A DNA stretch of 64,000 nucleotides from Pseudomonas moorei. GTDB lineage: Bacteria; Pseudomonadota; Gammaproteobacteria; Pseudomonadales; Pseudomonadaceae. The translations under genes were made by a program, and so were the position numbers. Positions 6,740 to 15,878 of this stretch are shown here, piece by piece. Numbering within the stretch: the stretch's first letter is position 1; each line of letters begins with the position of its first letter. The stretch spans positions 1 to 64,000 of the forward strand of contig NZ_VZPP01000010.1 of the NCBI RefSeq assembly GCF_008801475.1. The letters are read 5' to 3'. The notes below the pieces were generated by a model. It saw only the letters and a program-made list of their open reading frames with translations, searched no databases and was not told where the DNA came from.

Positions 6740-7915
6740 TCAGGCAGCTTTTATCGACAAAGCAACCCCCCTGACAATCATCTCCACCTCCCGCTCATCA
6801 ATCGTCAGCGGCGGCAGCAGGCGGATGATCTGGCCGCGGGTCACGTTGATCAGCAGGCCGTGATCCCGTGCGGCGATCAGGGACAGGTCGCGGATCGGTT
6901 GCTTGAGTTCGATGCCGATCATCAAGCCCTGGCCGCGTATCGCCAATACGTTCGGGTGGTCCGCCAGTTCCACGCGCAATCTTTCAAGCAGGCGTTCGCC
7001 CTGTATCCGCGCGTTTTCCCGCAGTTGCTGTTCTTCGATGATGTCCAGCACGGTGCACGCGACCCGACACGCCAACGGATTGCCACCGAAGGTGCTGCCG
7101 TGGCTGCCGGGGGTAAAGAGCTCGGCGGCTTTGCCACGGGCCAGGCAAGCGCCGATCGGGATGCCGTTGCCCAGGCCTTTGGCCAGGGTCATGACGTCCG
7201 GCACGATGCCTTCGTGCTGGAACGCAAACCACTGGCCGGTGCGGCCGATGCCGGTCTGGATTTCATCGAGCATCATCAACCACCCGCGCCGCTGGCACAG
7301 TTCGCGCACGGCTTTGAGATAGCCCGGTGGCGCCAGTTGCACGCCGCTTTCGCCCTGGATCGGCTCCATCAGGATGGCGACGATGCGTGAGCCATGGGCC
7401 TGTTGCACCTGATCCAGTGCCTTGAAATCGCCGAACGGCACCTTGACGAAATCCCCCGGCAACTTGTTGAAGCCCAGGCGCACGGCCGGGCCGTCGCTGG
7501 CAGACAGGGTGCCAAGGGTCCGGCCATGAAAGGCGTTCTCCATGACCACCACCAACGGTTGCTCGATGCCTTTGTGCCAGCCATGCAGCCGGGCGATTTT
7601 CAGCGCCGTCTCGTTGGCCTCGGCACCGGAGTTGTTGAAAAACGCCCGCTCCATGCCGGCCAGGTGCGTCAATTTCTGCGCCAGTTGCTGCTGCCAATCG
7701 ATGCTGTACAGGTTCGAGGTGTGCAGCAGCAAACCGGCCTGTTCACTGATGGCCGAGACGATTTTCGGGTGAGAGTGGCCGACGTTGGTCACCGCCACGC
7801 CAGCGACCGCGTCCAGGTACTCACGACCGGCCTGATCCCACAGGCGTGTGCCAAGGCCTTTGATGAAACTCAAGGCCAGGGGTTGGTAAGTGCTCATCAG
7901 GCAGGCGGCGGTCAT
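6740..7915 (-). CDS. ArgD-like class III aminotransferase
   Basis: A 391-aa PLP enzyme of the acetylornithine/succinylornithine/ornithine aminotransferase family. It has the [13 protein letters not shown] block at 94-106, the DEIQTG block with the PLP-binding Asp at 217-222 and the Schiff-base lysine K246 in LAKGLGNG. Length is normal for ArgD. It would transfer an amino group from an omega-amino (acetylornithine-like) donor to 2-oxoglutarate. The second catalytic landmark [14 protein letters not shown] is also intact. GAGGGAG lies 9 nt upstream of ATG 7915. It is divergent from a LysR gene that may control it. Whether it serves arginine synthesis or catabolism cannot be decided here. Confidence 0.85.
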   Translation of the reverse strand: MTAACLMSTYQPLALSFIKGLGTRLWDQAGREYLDAVAGVAVTNVGHSHPKIVSAISEQAGLLLHTSNLYSIDWQQQLAQKLTHLAGMERAFFNNSGAEANETALKIARLHGWHKGIEQPLVVVMENAFHGRTLGTLSASDGPAVRLGFNKLPGDFVKVPFGDFKALDQVQQAHGSRIVAILMEPIQGESGVQLAPPGYLKAVRELCQRRGWLMMLDEIQTGIGRTGQWFAFQHEGIVPDVMTLAKGLGNGIPIGACLARGKAAELFTPGSHGSTFGGNPLACRVACTVLDIIEEQQLRENARIQGERLLERLRVELADHPNVLAIRGQGLMIGIELKQPIRDLSLIAARDHGLLINVTRGQIIRLLPPLTIDEREVEMIVRGVALSIKAA

Positions 7916-8017
7916 GGCATCAAGCTCCCTCTATGGTTGGTGTTTTTGCAGTATGGTTAGCCACCAGAGCTGGATAAACCCGGCAAAACTTCAATCATTT
8001 TAAAGCCAGACTTGATA

Positions 8018-8923
8018 ATGGATCTGTTCCAGGCAATGAGCGTTTACGTGAAGGTGGTGGAAGCCGGCAGCATGACCGCTGCCGCCCAGCAATGTGAGAT
8101 GTCCACCACCATGGTCGGCAATCATCTCAAGGCCCTGGAGCAGCGCCTGGGGGTGCGCCTGCTTAACCGTACGACCCGGCGCCAGCGCCTGACGGAATTC
8201 GGCACGGCGTACTATCAGCGCTGCCTCGAAGTGCTGGGGCTGGTGGCCGATTCCGAGCGTCTGGCAGAGCAGACCCTCGATGAACCGAGCGGCACCCTGC
8301 GCATCACCGCACCCTTGACCTTCGGCACTGAGCGCCTGGCGCCGGCCTTGAGCGAGTTCAGCTTGCTAAACCCGCGGGTGAAACTGGACGTGGTGCTCAC
8401 CAATCGACGCCCGGACTTGCTCGACAATGGCTTTGACGTGGCCTTCCGCCTGGGCGCACTCGAGCCGTCGAACCTGATCGCCCGCCCGCTGATCGACTAC
8501 ACCCTGACCATGTGCGCCTCCAGGGAATACCTGGCACGTCGCGGCACCCCGGAAAAACCCGAAGACCTGCAACACCACGACTGCCTGGCGTTCGCCTACC
8601 CGGCCGGTGATGACTGGCAATCAGTGGCCAGGCAATGGCGCCTGCACGGTCCGGAAGGCGACGTCGAGGTGGCGGTCAGCGGTCCGATGCTGATCAACAG
8701 TTCGGCGGGGTTGCATCAGGCGGCGCGCACCGGCATGGGCATTGTGATGGTGCCCGATGCACTGGTGGAGCAGGACCTGCGCGACGGCAAACTGGTCGCC
8801 CTGATGCCGAGCTATCAACTGCCGAGCCGGCCGATGCACCTGGTTTATGCCCAGGATCGACATCGCCTGCCGAAACTGCGTCGTTTCGTCGACTTCGCCG
8901 TGCAGATGTGGGGCAAACACTAG
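8018..8923 (+). CDS. LysR-family transcriptional regulator
   Basis: A 301-aa LysR regulator with an N-terminal winged HTH (about 1-60, VKVVEAGSMTAAAQQCEMSTTMVGNHLKALEQRLGVRLLNRTTRR) and a C-terminal effector-binding domain (about 90-295). The DNA-binding part resembles the CrgA/DsdC-type subgroup that represses or activates a divergent neighbour, here the ArgD-like aminotransferase 102 bp away. ATG 8018 is preferred over TTG 8012, since it begins the conserved MDLFQAM start of this subgroup. Confidence 0.9.
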   Translation: MDLFQAMSVYVKVVEAGSMTAAAQQCEMSTTMVGNHLKALEQRLGVRLLNRTTRRQRLTEFGTAYYQRCLEVLGLVADSERLAEQTLDEPSGTLRITAPLTFGTERLAPALSEFSLLNPRVKLDVVLTNRRPDLLDNGFDVAFRLGALEPSNLIARPLIDYTLTMCASREYLARRGTPEKPEDLQHHDCLAFAYPAGDDWQSVARQWRLHGPEGDVEVAVSGPMLINSSAGLHQAARTGMGIVMVPDALVEQDLRDGKLVALMPSYQLPSRPMHLVYAQDRHRLPKLRRFVDFAVQMWGKH

Positions 8924-8998
8924 CCCGGCCGAGGTGCCTTGCACTAATCTGCGCGACGGGCCGTTCATATTGATATCAGGGCGCCAGGGAGAGCAGCG

Positions 8999-10012
8999 AT
9001 GGGTGAGGCATCCAACATCGAACCATTGAAGTTCAGCGCATCGGATTTGAACGACGACCTGCTGCCCACCATCCTGGAACTGGTCAGCGACGGCATCTGG
9101 GAGTGGAACGCCAACACCGGTTTCGTTTACCGCAACCCGGGCTGGTACGCCATGCTCGGCTATGCACCCCATTCCCTGGACAACAGCGTGTTGACCTGGG
9201 AAAGCCTGATCCACCCCGATGATTACCCACGGGTCATGGCGCAGTTCGATGCCTACGTGACGCAACGCGTGCCTGGCTATCAGTGCGAGTATCGCTGCCG
9301 CATGCAGGATGGCAGCTACACCTGGATCGAAGATCGCGGCTACATACTGGCGCGCAACGCCGACGGCTCCGTGGCGCGGATGGTCGGCGCGCACCGCAGC
9401 ATCGAAGACAAGAAGCGCCTGCTCGAAGCCCTCGAACGGCGCAACCACTCCCTCGAAGCCATGGTTGAGGAGCGCACCCGTGAGTTGTCGCGGGTCAATC
9501 AGCAACTGCAGCTTCAACTCGAAGAGAACCGCAAACTGGCGGAAACCGACGTCCTGACCTCGATCGCCAATCGTTATCGCCTGGAAAAAGCCCTGCCCGA
9601 GGCCTGCGAGCGCGCCCAGCGTTTTCGCCAGCCGCTGTCGCTGATCGCCATGGACATCGATGATTTCAAGAACATCAACGATCACTATGGCCATGCCCTG
9701 GGCGACGCCGCCCTGGTGCAGGTGGTCGACAACGTGAAGCACTGCGTCGCCGACAATCATCTGCTGGCGCGCTGGGGCGGCGACGAATTCATCATCATCC
9801 TTCCCGATACGCCGCTGGCCGAAGCGCGACGCCTGGCCGAAAACATCCGTGATCGCCTCGCCGGGTTACAGCCTGTCGGCGATTTTCACATCACCATGAG
9901 TTTCGGTGTGGTTCAGCGCTTTGACGAAGAGCAGCAGACCGGCCTGAAGGCGCGGGCCGATCAGGCGCTGTATCGCTCGAAAATCGCCGGCAAGGACATG
10001 ATCTCCGTGTAA
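8999..10012 (+). CDS. PAS-GGDEF diguanylate cyclase
   Basis: A 337-aa cytoplasmic signalling protein. A PAS domain of the PAS_3 fold with PAC segment spans about 25-140 (GIWEWNANTG...WIEDRGYILARN). A coiled linker of about 35 residues follows, then a GGDEF domain (about 175-335) with the intact catalytic motif RWGGDEF at about 259-265. It should make cyclic di-GMP from two GTP in response to a signal sensed by PAS. No RxxD inhibitory site lies five residues before GGDEF, so product inhibition through a canonical I-site seems absent. AGGGAG precedes ATG 8999. Confidence 0.92.
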   Translation: MGEASNIEPLKFSASDLNDDLLPTILELVSDGIWEWNANTGFVYRNPGWYAMLGYAPHSLDNSVLTWESLIHPDDYPRVMAQFDAYVTQRVPGYQCEYRCRMQDGSYTWIEDRGYILARNADGSVARMVGAHRSIEDKKRLLEALERRNHSLEAMVEERTRELSRVNQQLQLQLEENRKLAETDVLTSIANRYRLEKALPEACERAQRFRQPLSLIAMDIDDFKNINDHYGHALGDAALVQVVDNVKHCVADNHLLARWGGDEFIIILPDTPLAEARRLAENIRDRLAGLQPVGDFHITMSFGVVQRFDEEQQTGLKARADQALYRSKIAGKDMISV

Positions 10013-10028
10013 CAGCCGCCCCCGGCCC

Positions 10029-10736
10029 TCACATCCCCGCCTTCACCAGCACCGGTTTTTCCTGATAGCGATCCGGGTACAACTGCTTGAGTTGAGCCAC
10101 TTTCGGCAAGTCGTTGATCACGATGTAGGGATAGGTCGGGTGCTCGGTCAGAAAGTCCTGATGCTCTTCTTCCGCCGGGTAAAAACCGTTGTAGCTTTCC
10201 AGCTTGGTCACAATCGGTTTATCGAACGCATGAGCGGCGTCGAGCTGGCTGATGTAGGCCTGGGCCACCCGTTGCTGATCGCTGCTTTTAGTGAAAATGG
10301 CCGAGCGATACTGGGTGCCGGTGTCTGGCCCCTGACGGTTGAGTTCGGTCGGGTTGTGCGCCACCGAGAAGTAGATTTGCAGCAAGGTGCCATAGCTGAC
10401 CTGACTCGGGTCGAAGGTCACTTCGACCGACTCCGCATGCCCGGTGTTGCCACCGCTGACGCGCTCGTACCGGGCCGTGTTGGCCGCGCCACCGGCGTAC
10501 CCCGACACGGCGTTTTTCACGCCTTTGACATGCTGGAACACCCCTTGAACGCCCCAGAAGCAACCACCGGCAAACACGGCGGTTTCGCTGTGGGCCTGCG
10601 TGTTTTCATCCAGGGCCGGAGGTGGCAGGAGGACAGCCTCTTCAGCGCTGCCGAAAGAGAACGCCGAGCATTGACTGATGATGCCAGCGGCCGCCAGTCC
10701 CAATAAGGTTCGGCGCCAGGTGAACAGGTTTTTCAT
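10029..10736 (-). CDS. msrA: Periplasmic peptide methionine (S)-sulfoxide reductase MsrA
   Basis: A 235-aa protein with an N-terminal export signal (about 1-25, hydrophobic after RRTLLG) and an MsrA domain containing the catalytic GGCFWG motif (about 57-62) and the later SYNGFYPAEEEHQ segment. It reduces methionine-S-sulfoxide in proteins. It is the last gene of a three-gene set, msrB (12578-13108), dipZ (10766-12544) and msrA, all leftward and separated by about 30 bp. This implies a periplasmic repair system with its own electron supply. AGGAG lies 8 nt upstream of the ATG. Confidence 0.92.
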   Translation of the reverse strand: MKNLFTWRRTLLGLAAAGIISQCSAFSFGSAEEAVLLPPPALDENTQAHSETAVFAGGCFWGVQGVFQHVKGVKNAVSGYAGGAANTARYERVSGGNTGHAESVEVTFDPSQVSYGTLLQIYFSVAHNPTELNRQGPDTGTQYRSAIFTKSSDQQRVAQAYISQLDAAHAFDKPIVTKLESYNGFYPAEEEHQDFLTEHPTYPYIVINDLPKVAQLKQLYPDRYQEKPVLVKAGM

Positions 10737-10765
10737 GACGTTGACTCCTGAAGAATTGAGGTCGA

Positions 10766-12544
10766 TCAGCCGAAAGTAAAGGCGTAGGCCGATGCGCCCG
10801 GATCCAGAAACTCGATGCTGAACGTGCGGTCACTCACCCCGCCGTTCTGACGCACCAGTTGATACAAACGCTGTTCCGTTACGCGGCCACTGCCATCGGG
10901 CGCCACGTCCATGCCGTGGGCATCGCCCGGAGCCTTGCCATCGATCAGCACTTTGAAGCGCACCGGTTTGCCATCCGCGCCGGGGCCGAGCACCAGGTGC
11001 AAATCACGGGCGTGGAAGCGATAGACGATGCGGCTTTCCGGGGCGCTAGCGGTGGCCCGTTCCGATCCGACATGCCATTGGCCACCCAGGCTCCAGTCGT
11101 TGAGGGCCAACTGCTTCGGCGGGCTGTAGGTCGCCACTTTGTCCGGCACCAGCGAGGTCTCCGGCACGAAATGCTCGGCACGCTGATAGCCGACGTAGGT
11201 TTCCGGCGACTGCACTTCGTTGTTGTCCGGGGCCATCTGTACGCCATCGGCCTTGGCGTTGATCAGCCCGTCCGATACCTTGGTCGCGCCTGCTTCACGC
11301 AGCAATTGCTGGATGACCCGCTCCGATTCGGCGTACTCGCCTTCGCCAAAGTGGTGATAGCGGATACGCCCCTGGGCGTCGGCGAAATAGTGCGCCGGCC
11401 AGTATTCGTTGTTGAAGGCGCGCCAGATCTTGAACTCGTTATCGATGGCCACCGGGTAGTTGATTCCCAGGTCCTTCATGGCCTGGGTGACATTTTTAAC
11501 GTCGCGTTCGAAGGCGAACTCCGGGGCATGCACGCCAATCACCACCAGGCCCTGGTCGCGATACTTCTCGGCCCAGGCTTTGACATAGGGCAGCGTACGC
11601 AGGCAGTTGATGCAGGAGTAGGTCCAGAAATCCACCAGCACCACTTTGCCCTTCAAGGCCTGGGCATCGAGCGGTGGCGAGTTGAGCCACTGCACCGCGC
11701 CGCTCAGCGGTGGCAGGTTGCCTTCGACCGGCAAGCTGCCCGGGGCTTTGTCAGCCACTGGCAGCGCACCTTCTTCAGACACCGGGTTTTGCGCCGTCAT
11801 CGCCGCACTGTCACGGGGTGACTTGCCGGCCAGGCGTCCGACCAGCGCCTGCTCGATTCCGCCGGTCGAGGCCGTGGAGAACCGCGCCAGAATCCCGGTA
11901 TCGAGCCCCAGGGCAATCGCCGCCACCCCAACCAGCATCGCCGCGCCGAGGCCGCGACGCAGCCACTCCCCGGCACCGATCGAACGCTTCATCGCAGCGA
12001 AGACCTTACCGCCCAGCAGCAACGCCACGGCCAGGGAAGTCGCGGCACCGGCGGCATAGGCCAACAGCAACAAGGTGGTCTGGATACTCGCACCTTGCAG
12101 CGCCGCCCCGGTCAGCAACAACCCGAGAATCGGCCCGGCGCAAGGCGCCCACAGCAGGCCTGTGGCAACGCCGATCAGGAACGAAGCGCCGGGACGCGGC
12201 CGTGCATCGGCGCCGGCCACTTCCGACAGGCGACTGCCGGCCGCCACCAGCGGGCGGGTCAGGCGCTCAGCCAGTTGGGGCAACAACAGCGTCAGGCCGA
12301 ACAGCGCCACGAACACCAGCGCCAACCAGCGCCCGTACTGATTGAGTTGCACCACCCAACCCCCGCCGACCGCCGCCAGGGTGGCCACGAGCGCGAAGGT
12401 CAGCGCCATCCCGGCCAGCAGCGGCAAACCGCTTTTGATGAACGGCTGTCCGGTGCGGGCAAAAACGAACGGCAGGACCGGCAGAATGCACGGGCTGACA
12501 ATGGTCAGCACACCACCGAGGTAAGCAAGGAGCAGTAGCCACAT
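10766..12544 (-). CDS. DipZ-like thiol:disulfide interchange membrane protein
   Basis: About 592 aa. The N-terminal part (about 1-230) is a DsbD/CcdA-type transmembrane domain with the electron-relay cysteines in IVSPCILPVLP and LLWAPCAGPILG. A periplasmic thioredoxin-like domain follows, with CINC in FWTYSCINCLRTLPY, and a C-terminal beta-rich domain of about 150 residues (GGQWHVGSERA...) characteristic of DipZ. It should carry electrons from cytoplasmic thioredoxin across the inner membrane. Its position between msrB and msrA suggests that it feeds these reductases. ATG 12544 starts directly at the first membrane helix; an upstream in-frame ATG at 12559 is possible. Confidence 0.9.
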   Translation of the reverse strand: MWLLLLAYLGGVLTIVSPCILPVLPFVFARTGQPFIKSGLPLLAGMALTFALVATLAAVGGGWVVQLNQYGRWLALVFVALFGLTLLLPQLAERLTRPLVAAGSRLSEVAGADARPRPGASFLIGVATGLLWAPCAGPILGLLLTGAALQGASIQTTLLLLAYAAGAATSLAVALLLGGKVFAAMKRSIGAGEWLRRGLGAAMLVGVAAIALGLDTGILARFSTASTGGIEQALVGRLAGKSPRDSAAMTAQNPVSEEGALPVADKAPGSLPVEGNLPPLSGAVQWLNSPPLDAQALKGKVVLVDFWTYSCINCLRTLPYVKAWAEKYRDQGLVVIGVHAPEFAFERDVKNVTQAMKDLGINYPVAIDNEFKIWRAFNNEYWPAHYFADAQGRIRYHHFGEGEYAESERVIQQLLREAGATKVSDGLINAKADGVQMAPDNNEVQSPETYVGYQRAEHFVPETSLVPDKVATYSPPKQLALNDWSLGGQWHVGSERATASAPESRIVYRFHARDLHLVLGPGADGKPVRFKVLIDGKAPGDAHGMDVAPDGSGRVTEQRLYQLVRQNGGVSDRTFSIEFLDPGASAYAFTFG

Positions 12545-12577
12545 GGCGATTACCTGCAAAAAAATGAGGGGTGGGAA

Positions 12578-13108
12578 TCAGGCTGTCTTGGGTTGGAACT
12601 TCATCGCCAGGCCGTTCATGCAGTAGCGCAGCCCGGTGGGTTTGGGACCGTCATCAAAGACATGACCCAGATGCCCGCCGCAACGCCGGCAGTGCACCTC
12701 TTCGCGCAGCACGCCAAAGGAGTGGTCCTGACGGGTGGCCACGGCCTTGTCCAGCGGCATCCAGAAACTCGGCCAACCGGTATGGCTGTCGAACTTGGTC
12801 GCCGAGGAGAACAGCGGCAGGTCGCAACCGGCACAGGCAAACGTACCGTCGCGGTGCTCATTGTTGAGCGGGCTGCTGTAGGCCCGTTCGGTGCCCTCTT
12901 CACGGAGGATTTCGTACTGTTCGTCGCTCAGGATCGCGTGCCATTCACTGTCGCTGTGGGTCACTTCGAACACCTCCGCCGCGTCCGCCTGGCTGATCAG
13001 CGCAGTACTCGCGGAAAATTTGGGTAACAGGCCGATGGCCAGGGCTGCCACCCCCAGTCCGCCGCTCACTGCGAGAAATTGCCGCCGCGAAAATCGTCTT
13101 GAATCCAT
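12578..13108 (-). CDS. msrB: Tat-exported peptide methionine (R)-sulfoxide reductase MsrB
   Basis: A 176-aa protein with a twin-arginine signal (SRRFSRRQFLAVSGG near the N-terminus), a hydrophobic stretch to about residue 30 and a linker. The MsrB domain has the zinc-site CxxC pairs (CAGC and CRRC) and the catalytic block RYCMNGLAMKF. It reduces methionine-R-sulfoxide. A Tat signal fits export of a folded, metal-containing enzyme to the periplasm. GGAGG lies 5 nt upstream of ATG 13108; the ATG at 13120 would place the Shine-Dalgarno inside the gene. It is the first gene of the msrB-dipZ-msrA set. Confidence 0.92.
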   Translation of the reverse strand: MDSRRFSRRQFLAVSGGLGVAALAIGLLPKFSASTALISQADAAEVFEVTHSDSEWHAILSDEQYEILREEGTERAYSSPLNNEHRDGTFACAGCDLPLFSSATKFDSHTGWPSFWMPLDKAVATRQDHSFGVLREEVHCRRCGGHLGHVFDDGPKPTGLRYCMNGLAMKFQPKTA

Positions 13109-13246
13109 CGCCGCCTCCAAAAATCCTGGGCCGTTTTCATTGAACTCAGCCTAGGCTTGGGGTGATCGCCAAATCCTCACGGGGAGTTAAACAATTCGTG
13201 ATAACTCCGGCCGCGGAAAAGCCGCACAATGCCCGTGTATTTCAAT

Positions 13247-13329
13247 GGTGGGAGCGAGTCTGCTCGCGAGGGTGTGTCAGGTACGCTGGTGTCGCCTGAC
13301 ACACCCTCGCGAGCAGGCTCGCTCCCACA
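13247..13329. repeat. Long REP inverted repeat
   Basis: Two REP-containing arms of about 33 bp (one G-T pair) face each other across a 13-nt spacer. The arms run from GGGAGCGAGTCTGCTCGCGA to its complement, both including TGTGTCAGG at the loop side. It lies about 50 bp upstream of the response-regulator start, between divergent units. Confidence 0.85.
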
Positions 13330-13379
13330 ACGAGCAGCATTTCGCACAATGCATTCATTGCGCCGAAGGATTGAGCTGG

Positions 13380-14096
13380 ATGGAACAGACCAAACGTGTC
13401 CTCGTGGTCGAGGACGATTTGCATATCGCCGACCTTATCTGCCTGCACCTGCGCGATGAGCAGCTCGAGGTGGTGCACTGCGCCGATGGCAACGAAGGCA
13501 TGCGCCTGCTGCAGCAAGGCAGTTGGGATGCGCTGATCCTCGACCTGATGCTGCCCGGTGTCGACGGCCTGGAAATCTGCCGCCGCGCCCGTGCCATGGC
13601 GCGCTACACGCCGATCATCATCACCAGCGCCCGTTCCAGCGAAGTGCACCGGATTCTCGGTCTGGAACTGGGGGCCGACGATTACCTGGCCAAGCCGTTT
13701 TCCATGCTTGAACTGGTGGCCCGGGTCAAAGCGCTGCTGCGCCGGGTCGACGCCATGGCGCGCAACCTGAAAATGGATGCCGGCAGCCTGATCCTCGACG
13801 GCCTGGCCATCGACCCGATCACCCGCGAAGTGTCCCTCGACGGTCGGCGCCTGGACCTCACCCCGCGAGAATTCGACTTGCTGTATTTCTTCGCCCGCCA
13901 GCCCGGCAAGGTGTTTTCGCGCATGGACCTGCTCAATGCCGTATGGGGCTATAGCCACGAAGGCTACGAACACACGGTCAACACCCACATCAACCGCCTG
14001 CGCGCCAAGATCGAGACCGACCCGGCGCAACCGGTACGCATCCTGACGGTGTGGGGGCGCGGCTACAAATTCGCGACCGGGGAGGAGCAGCCATGA
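13380..14096 (+). CDS. OmpR-family response regulator
   Basis: 238 aa: receiver domain (about 5-120) with phosphoacceptor Asp in ALILDLMLPG and the conserved Lys in YLAKPF, then an OmpR/PhoB winged-helix DNA-binding domain (about 140-235, REFDLLYFFARQPGKVFSR...TVNTHINRLRAKIE). ATG 13380 is preceded by AAGGA and starts the canonical MEQTKRVLVVEDD. A longer in-frame start lies inside the REP hairpin and is unlikely. The stop overlaps the start of the histidine kinase by ATGA, so the two are co-translated. Confidence 0.95.
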   Translation: MEQTKRVLVVEDDLHIADLICLHLRDEQLEVVHCADGNEGMRLLQQGSWDALILDLMLPGVDGLEICRRARAMARYTPIIITSARSSEVHRILGLELGADDYLAKPFSMLELVARVKALLRRVDAMARNLKMDAGSLILDGLAIDPITREVSLDGRRLDLTPREFDLLYFFARQPGKVFSRMDLLNAVWGYSHEGYEHTVNTHINRLRAKIETDPAQPVRILTVWGRGYKFATGEEQP

Positions 14097-15613
14097 GGTT
14101 GACCCTGACACAACGCCTGTCGCTAGTGTTCGCCGTGTTGCTGCTGGTGTGCTGCGGCACGTCGGCGTGGATGCAGGTGCGCTCCAACCAGATGCACGAG
14201 CAGGAAGTGGTGCAAGGCTTGTCCCGGGACCTGGCGCAACACATCGCCAGCGACACGGTGCTGATGGACACCAAGGGCTTGATGCCCGGTGCCGTGCGCG
14301 ATCTGTTCAGCCAGTTGATGCTGGTCAACCCGAGTGTCGAGGTGTACCTGCTCGACACCGAGGGCAAGATTGTCGGCAGCGCCGCGCCAGAGGGTCGGAT
14401 ACGCCGCGAGCGGGTCGACCTGGCGCCGATCCAGCGCCTGCTCCGGGGCGACCCCTTGCCGATTCCCGGCGACGACCCACGCAGTGTCGACGGTCGCAAG
14501 GTGTTCAGCGCCGCGCCGCTCAAGGTCGATGGCAAACCGGCCGGTTATCTCTATGTGGTGTTGCTCGGCGAAGACCACGATCGCCTCGCCGAACGCGGTG
14601 CGACCAGTGCGGCGCTGAATACGGCGCTGCTGTCCATCGGCTTGGTGGCGTTGCTGTGCCTGATTGCCGGTCTCACGGCGTTCGCCCTGATCACCCGGCC
14701 ATTGCGCCGCCTGACTGAAACCGTCAGCCAGTTCGACATCGACGGCGTTCCGGTCACGCCGCCCACAGCGGCCCCGACGGAGAAAGCCGCCAGCCATGAC
14801 GAAATCGCCATACTCGACGCCACGTTCCGGCAGATGCAGGCGCGTCTGGGTGAGCAATGGCGCACCTTGACCCGCCAGGATCAGGAGCGCCGTGAACTGG
14901 TGGCGAACATTTCCCACGACCTGCGCACACCGCTCGCGTCGCTGCATGGCTACCTGGAAACCCTGTCGCTCAAGGACGCCACCCTGCCCCCCGCCGACCG
15001 TCGTCGTTACCTGGGCATCGCGCTGGACCAGAGCCGCAAGGTCGGTGGCCTGGCGCAATCGTTGCTGGAGCTGGTGCGGCTGGAACATGGCTTCGTGCAA
15101 CCGGTGCTGGAGCGCTTCTCCCTGACCGACCTGGCCCAGGACATCTTCCAGAAATTCGAACTGACGGCCGAGGCGCGCCAGGTCGAACTGAAGGCCACGT
15201 TTGCCTCTAACGTTTCGGCGGCCTGCGCTGATCTGGGGTTGATCGAGCGGGTGCTGACCAACCTGTTCGACAATGCGTTACGCCATACCCCGCCGGGAGG
15301 CGAGATCGAACTCGGCTTGCGGCCACAGGGGGCATTTATTGAAGTGACCGTCAGCGACACCGGCCCCGGCATCGCCCCCGAACTGCGTGAAGGCCTGTTC
15401 TTGCGGCCGTTCAATATCGGTGGGGCACGGCGTGATGGCGGGTTGGGACTGCGAATCGTGCATCGCATCCTGCAGTTGCATGGCCGCGATATTCAGTTGA
15501 TCGATGTGCCAGGGCGCGGCGCAACGTTCCGCTTTTCGCTGGCGGTGGATGAAGCCACTGCGTCGGCGTTGGCAGAGCGGTCGATGAACCTCAACACACC
15601 GGGAAAAGCCTGA
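14093..15613 (+). CDS. Sensor histidine kinase
   Basis: 506 aa. There are two membrane helices (about 7-27 and 172-195) bracketing a periplasmic sensor region of about 145 residues, then a HAMP-like segment. The HisKA box is SHDLRTPLASLHGYLETL (H at about residue 282). The HATPase domain has the N box (NLFDNALRHTP), G1 (DTGPGI) and G2 (GGLGLRIV). It is the cognate kinase of the overlapping response regulator. The periplasmic domain belongs to no sensor family I can name, so the signal is unknown. Confidence 0.93.
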   Translation: MRLTLTQRLSLVFAVLLLVCCGTSAWMQVRSNQMHEQEVVQGLSRDLAQHIASDTVLMDTKGLMPGAVRDLFSQLMLVNPSVEVYLLDTEGKIVGSAAPEGRIRRERVDLAPIQRLLRGDPLPIPGDDPRSVDGRKVFSAAPLKVDGKPAGYLYVVLLGEDHDRLAERGATSAALNTALLSIGLVALLCLIAGLTAFALITRPLRRLTETVSQFDIDGVPVTPPTAAPTEKAASHDEIAILDATFRQMQARLGEQWRTLTRQDQERRELVANISHDLRTPLASLHGYLETLSLKDATLPPADRRRYLGIALDQSRKVGGLAQSLLELVRLEHGFVQPVLERFSLTDLAQDIFQKFELTAEARQVELKATFASNVSAACADLGLIERVLTNLFDNALRHTPPGGEIELGLRPQGAFIEVTVSDTGPGIAPELREGLFLRPFNIGGARRDGGLGLRIVHRILQLHGRDIQLIDVPGRGATFRFSLAVDEATASALAERSMNLNTPGKA

Positions 15614-15617
15614 CGGA

Positions 15618-15850
15618 CCGCCATCGCGAGCAAGCTCGCTCCCACAGGGATCTCGGTCGTTCACCCATTCCGGCTACACCCACAAATCCTGTGGGAGCTG
15701 GCTTGCCGGCGATGGCGTCGGCACATTCAATCTCTACGTTGCCTGACACACCGCCATCGCGAGCAGGCTCGCTCACACTGTGGTTCTAGGCCGCTCACCC
15801 ATTCCGGCTACACCCACAAACCCTGTGGGAGCGCGGCTTGCCCGCGATGG
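15618..15850. repeat. Cluster of REP elements with a 134-bp direct repeat
   Basis: Four REP cores alternate in orientation. The block from TCACCCATTCCGGCTACACC through CTGTGGGAGC occurs at 15661 and again at 15795, a period of 134 bp. Nothing coding is seen in this 265-bp gap after the kinase gene. Confidence 0.8.
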
Positions 15851-15878
15851 CGTCATCCCTGACAACTGAAGATCCGGA

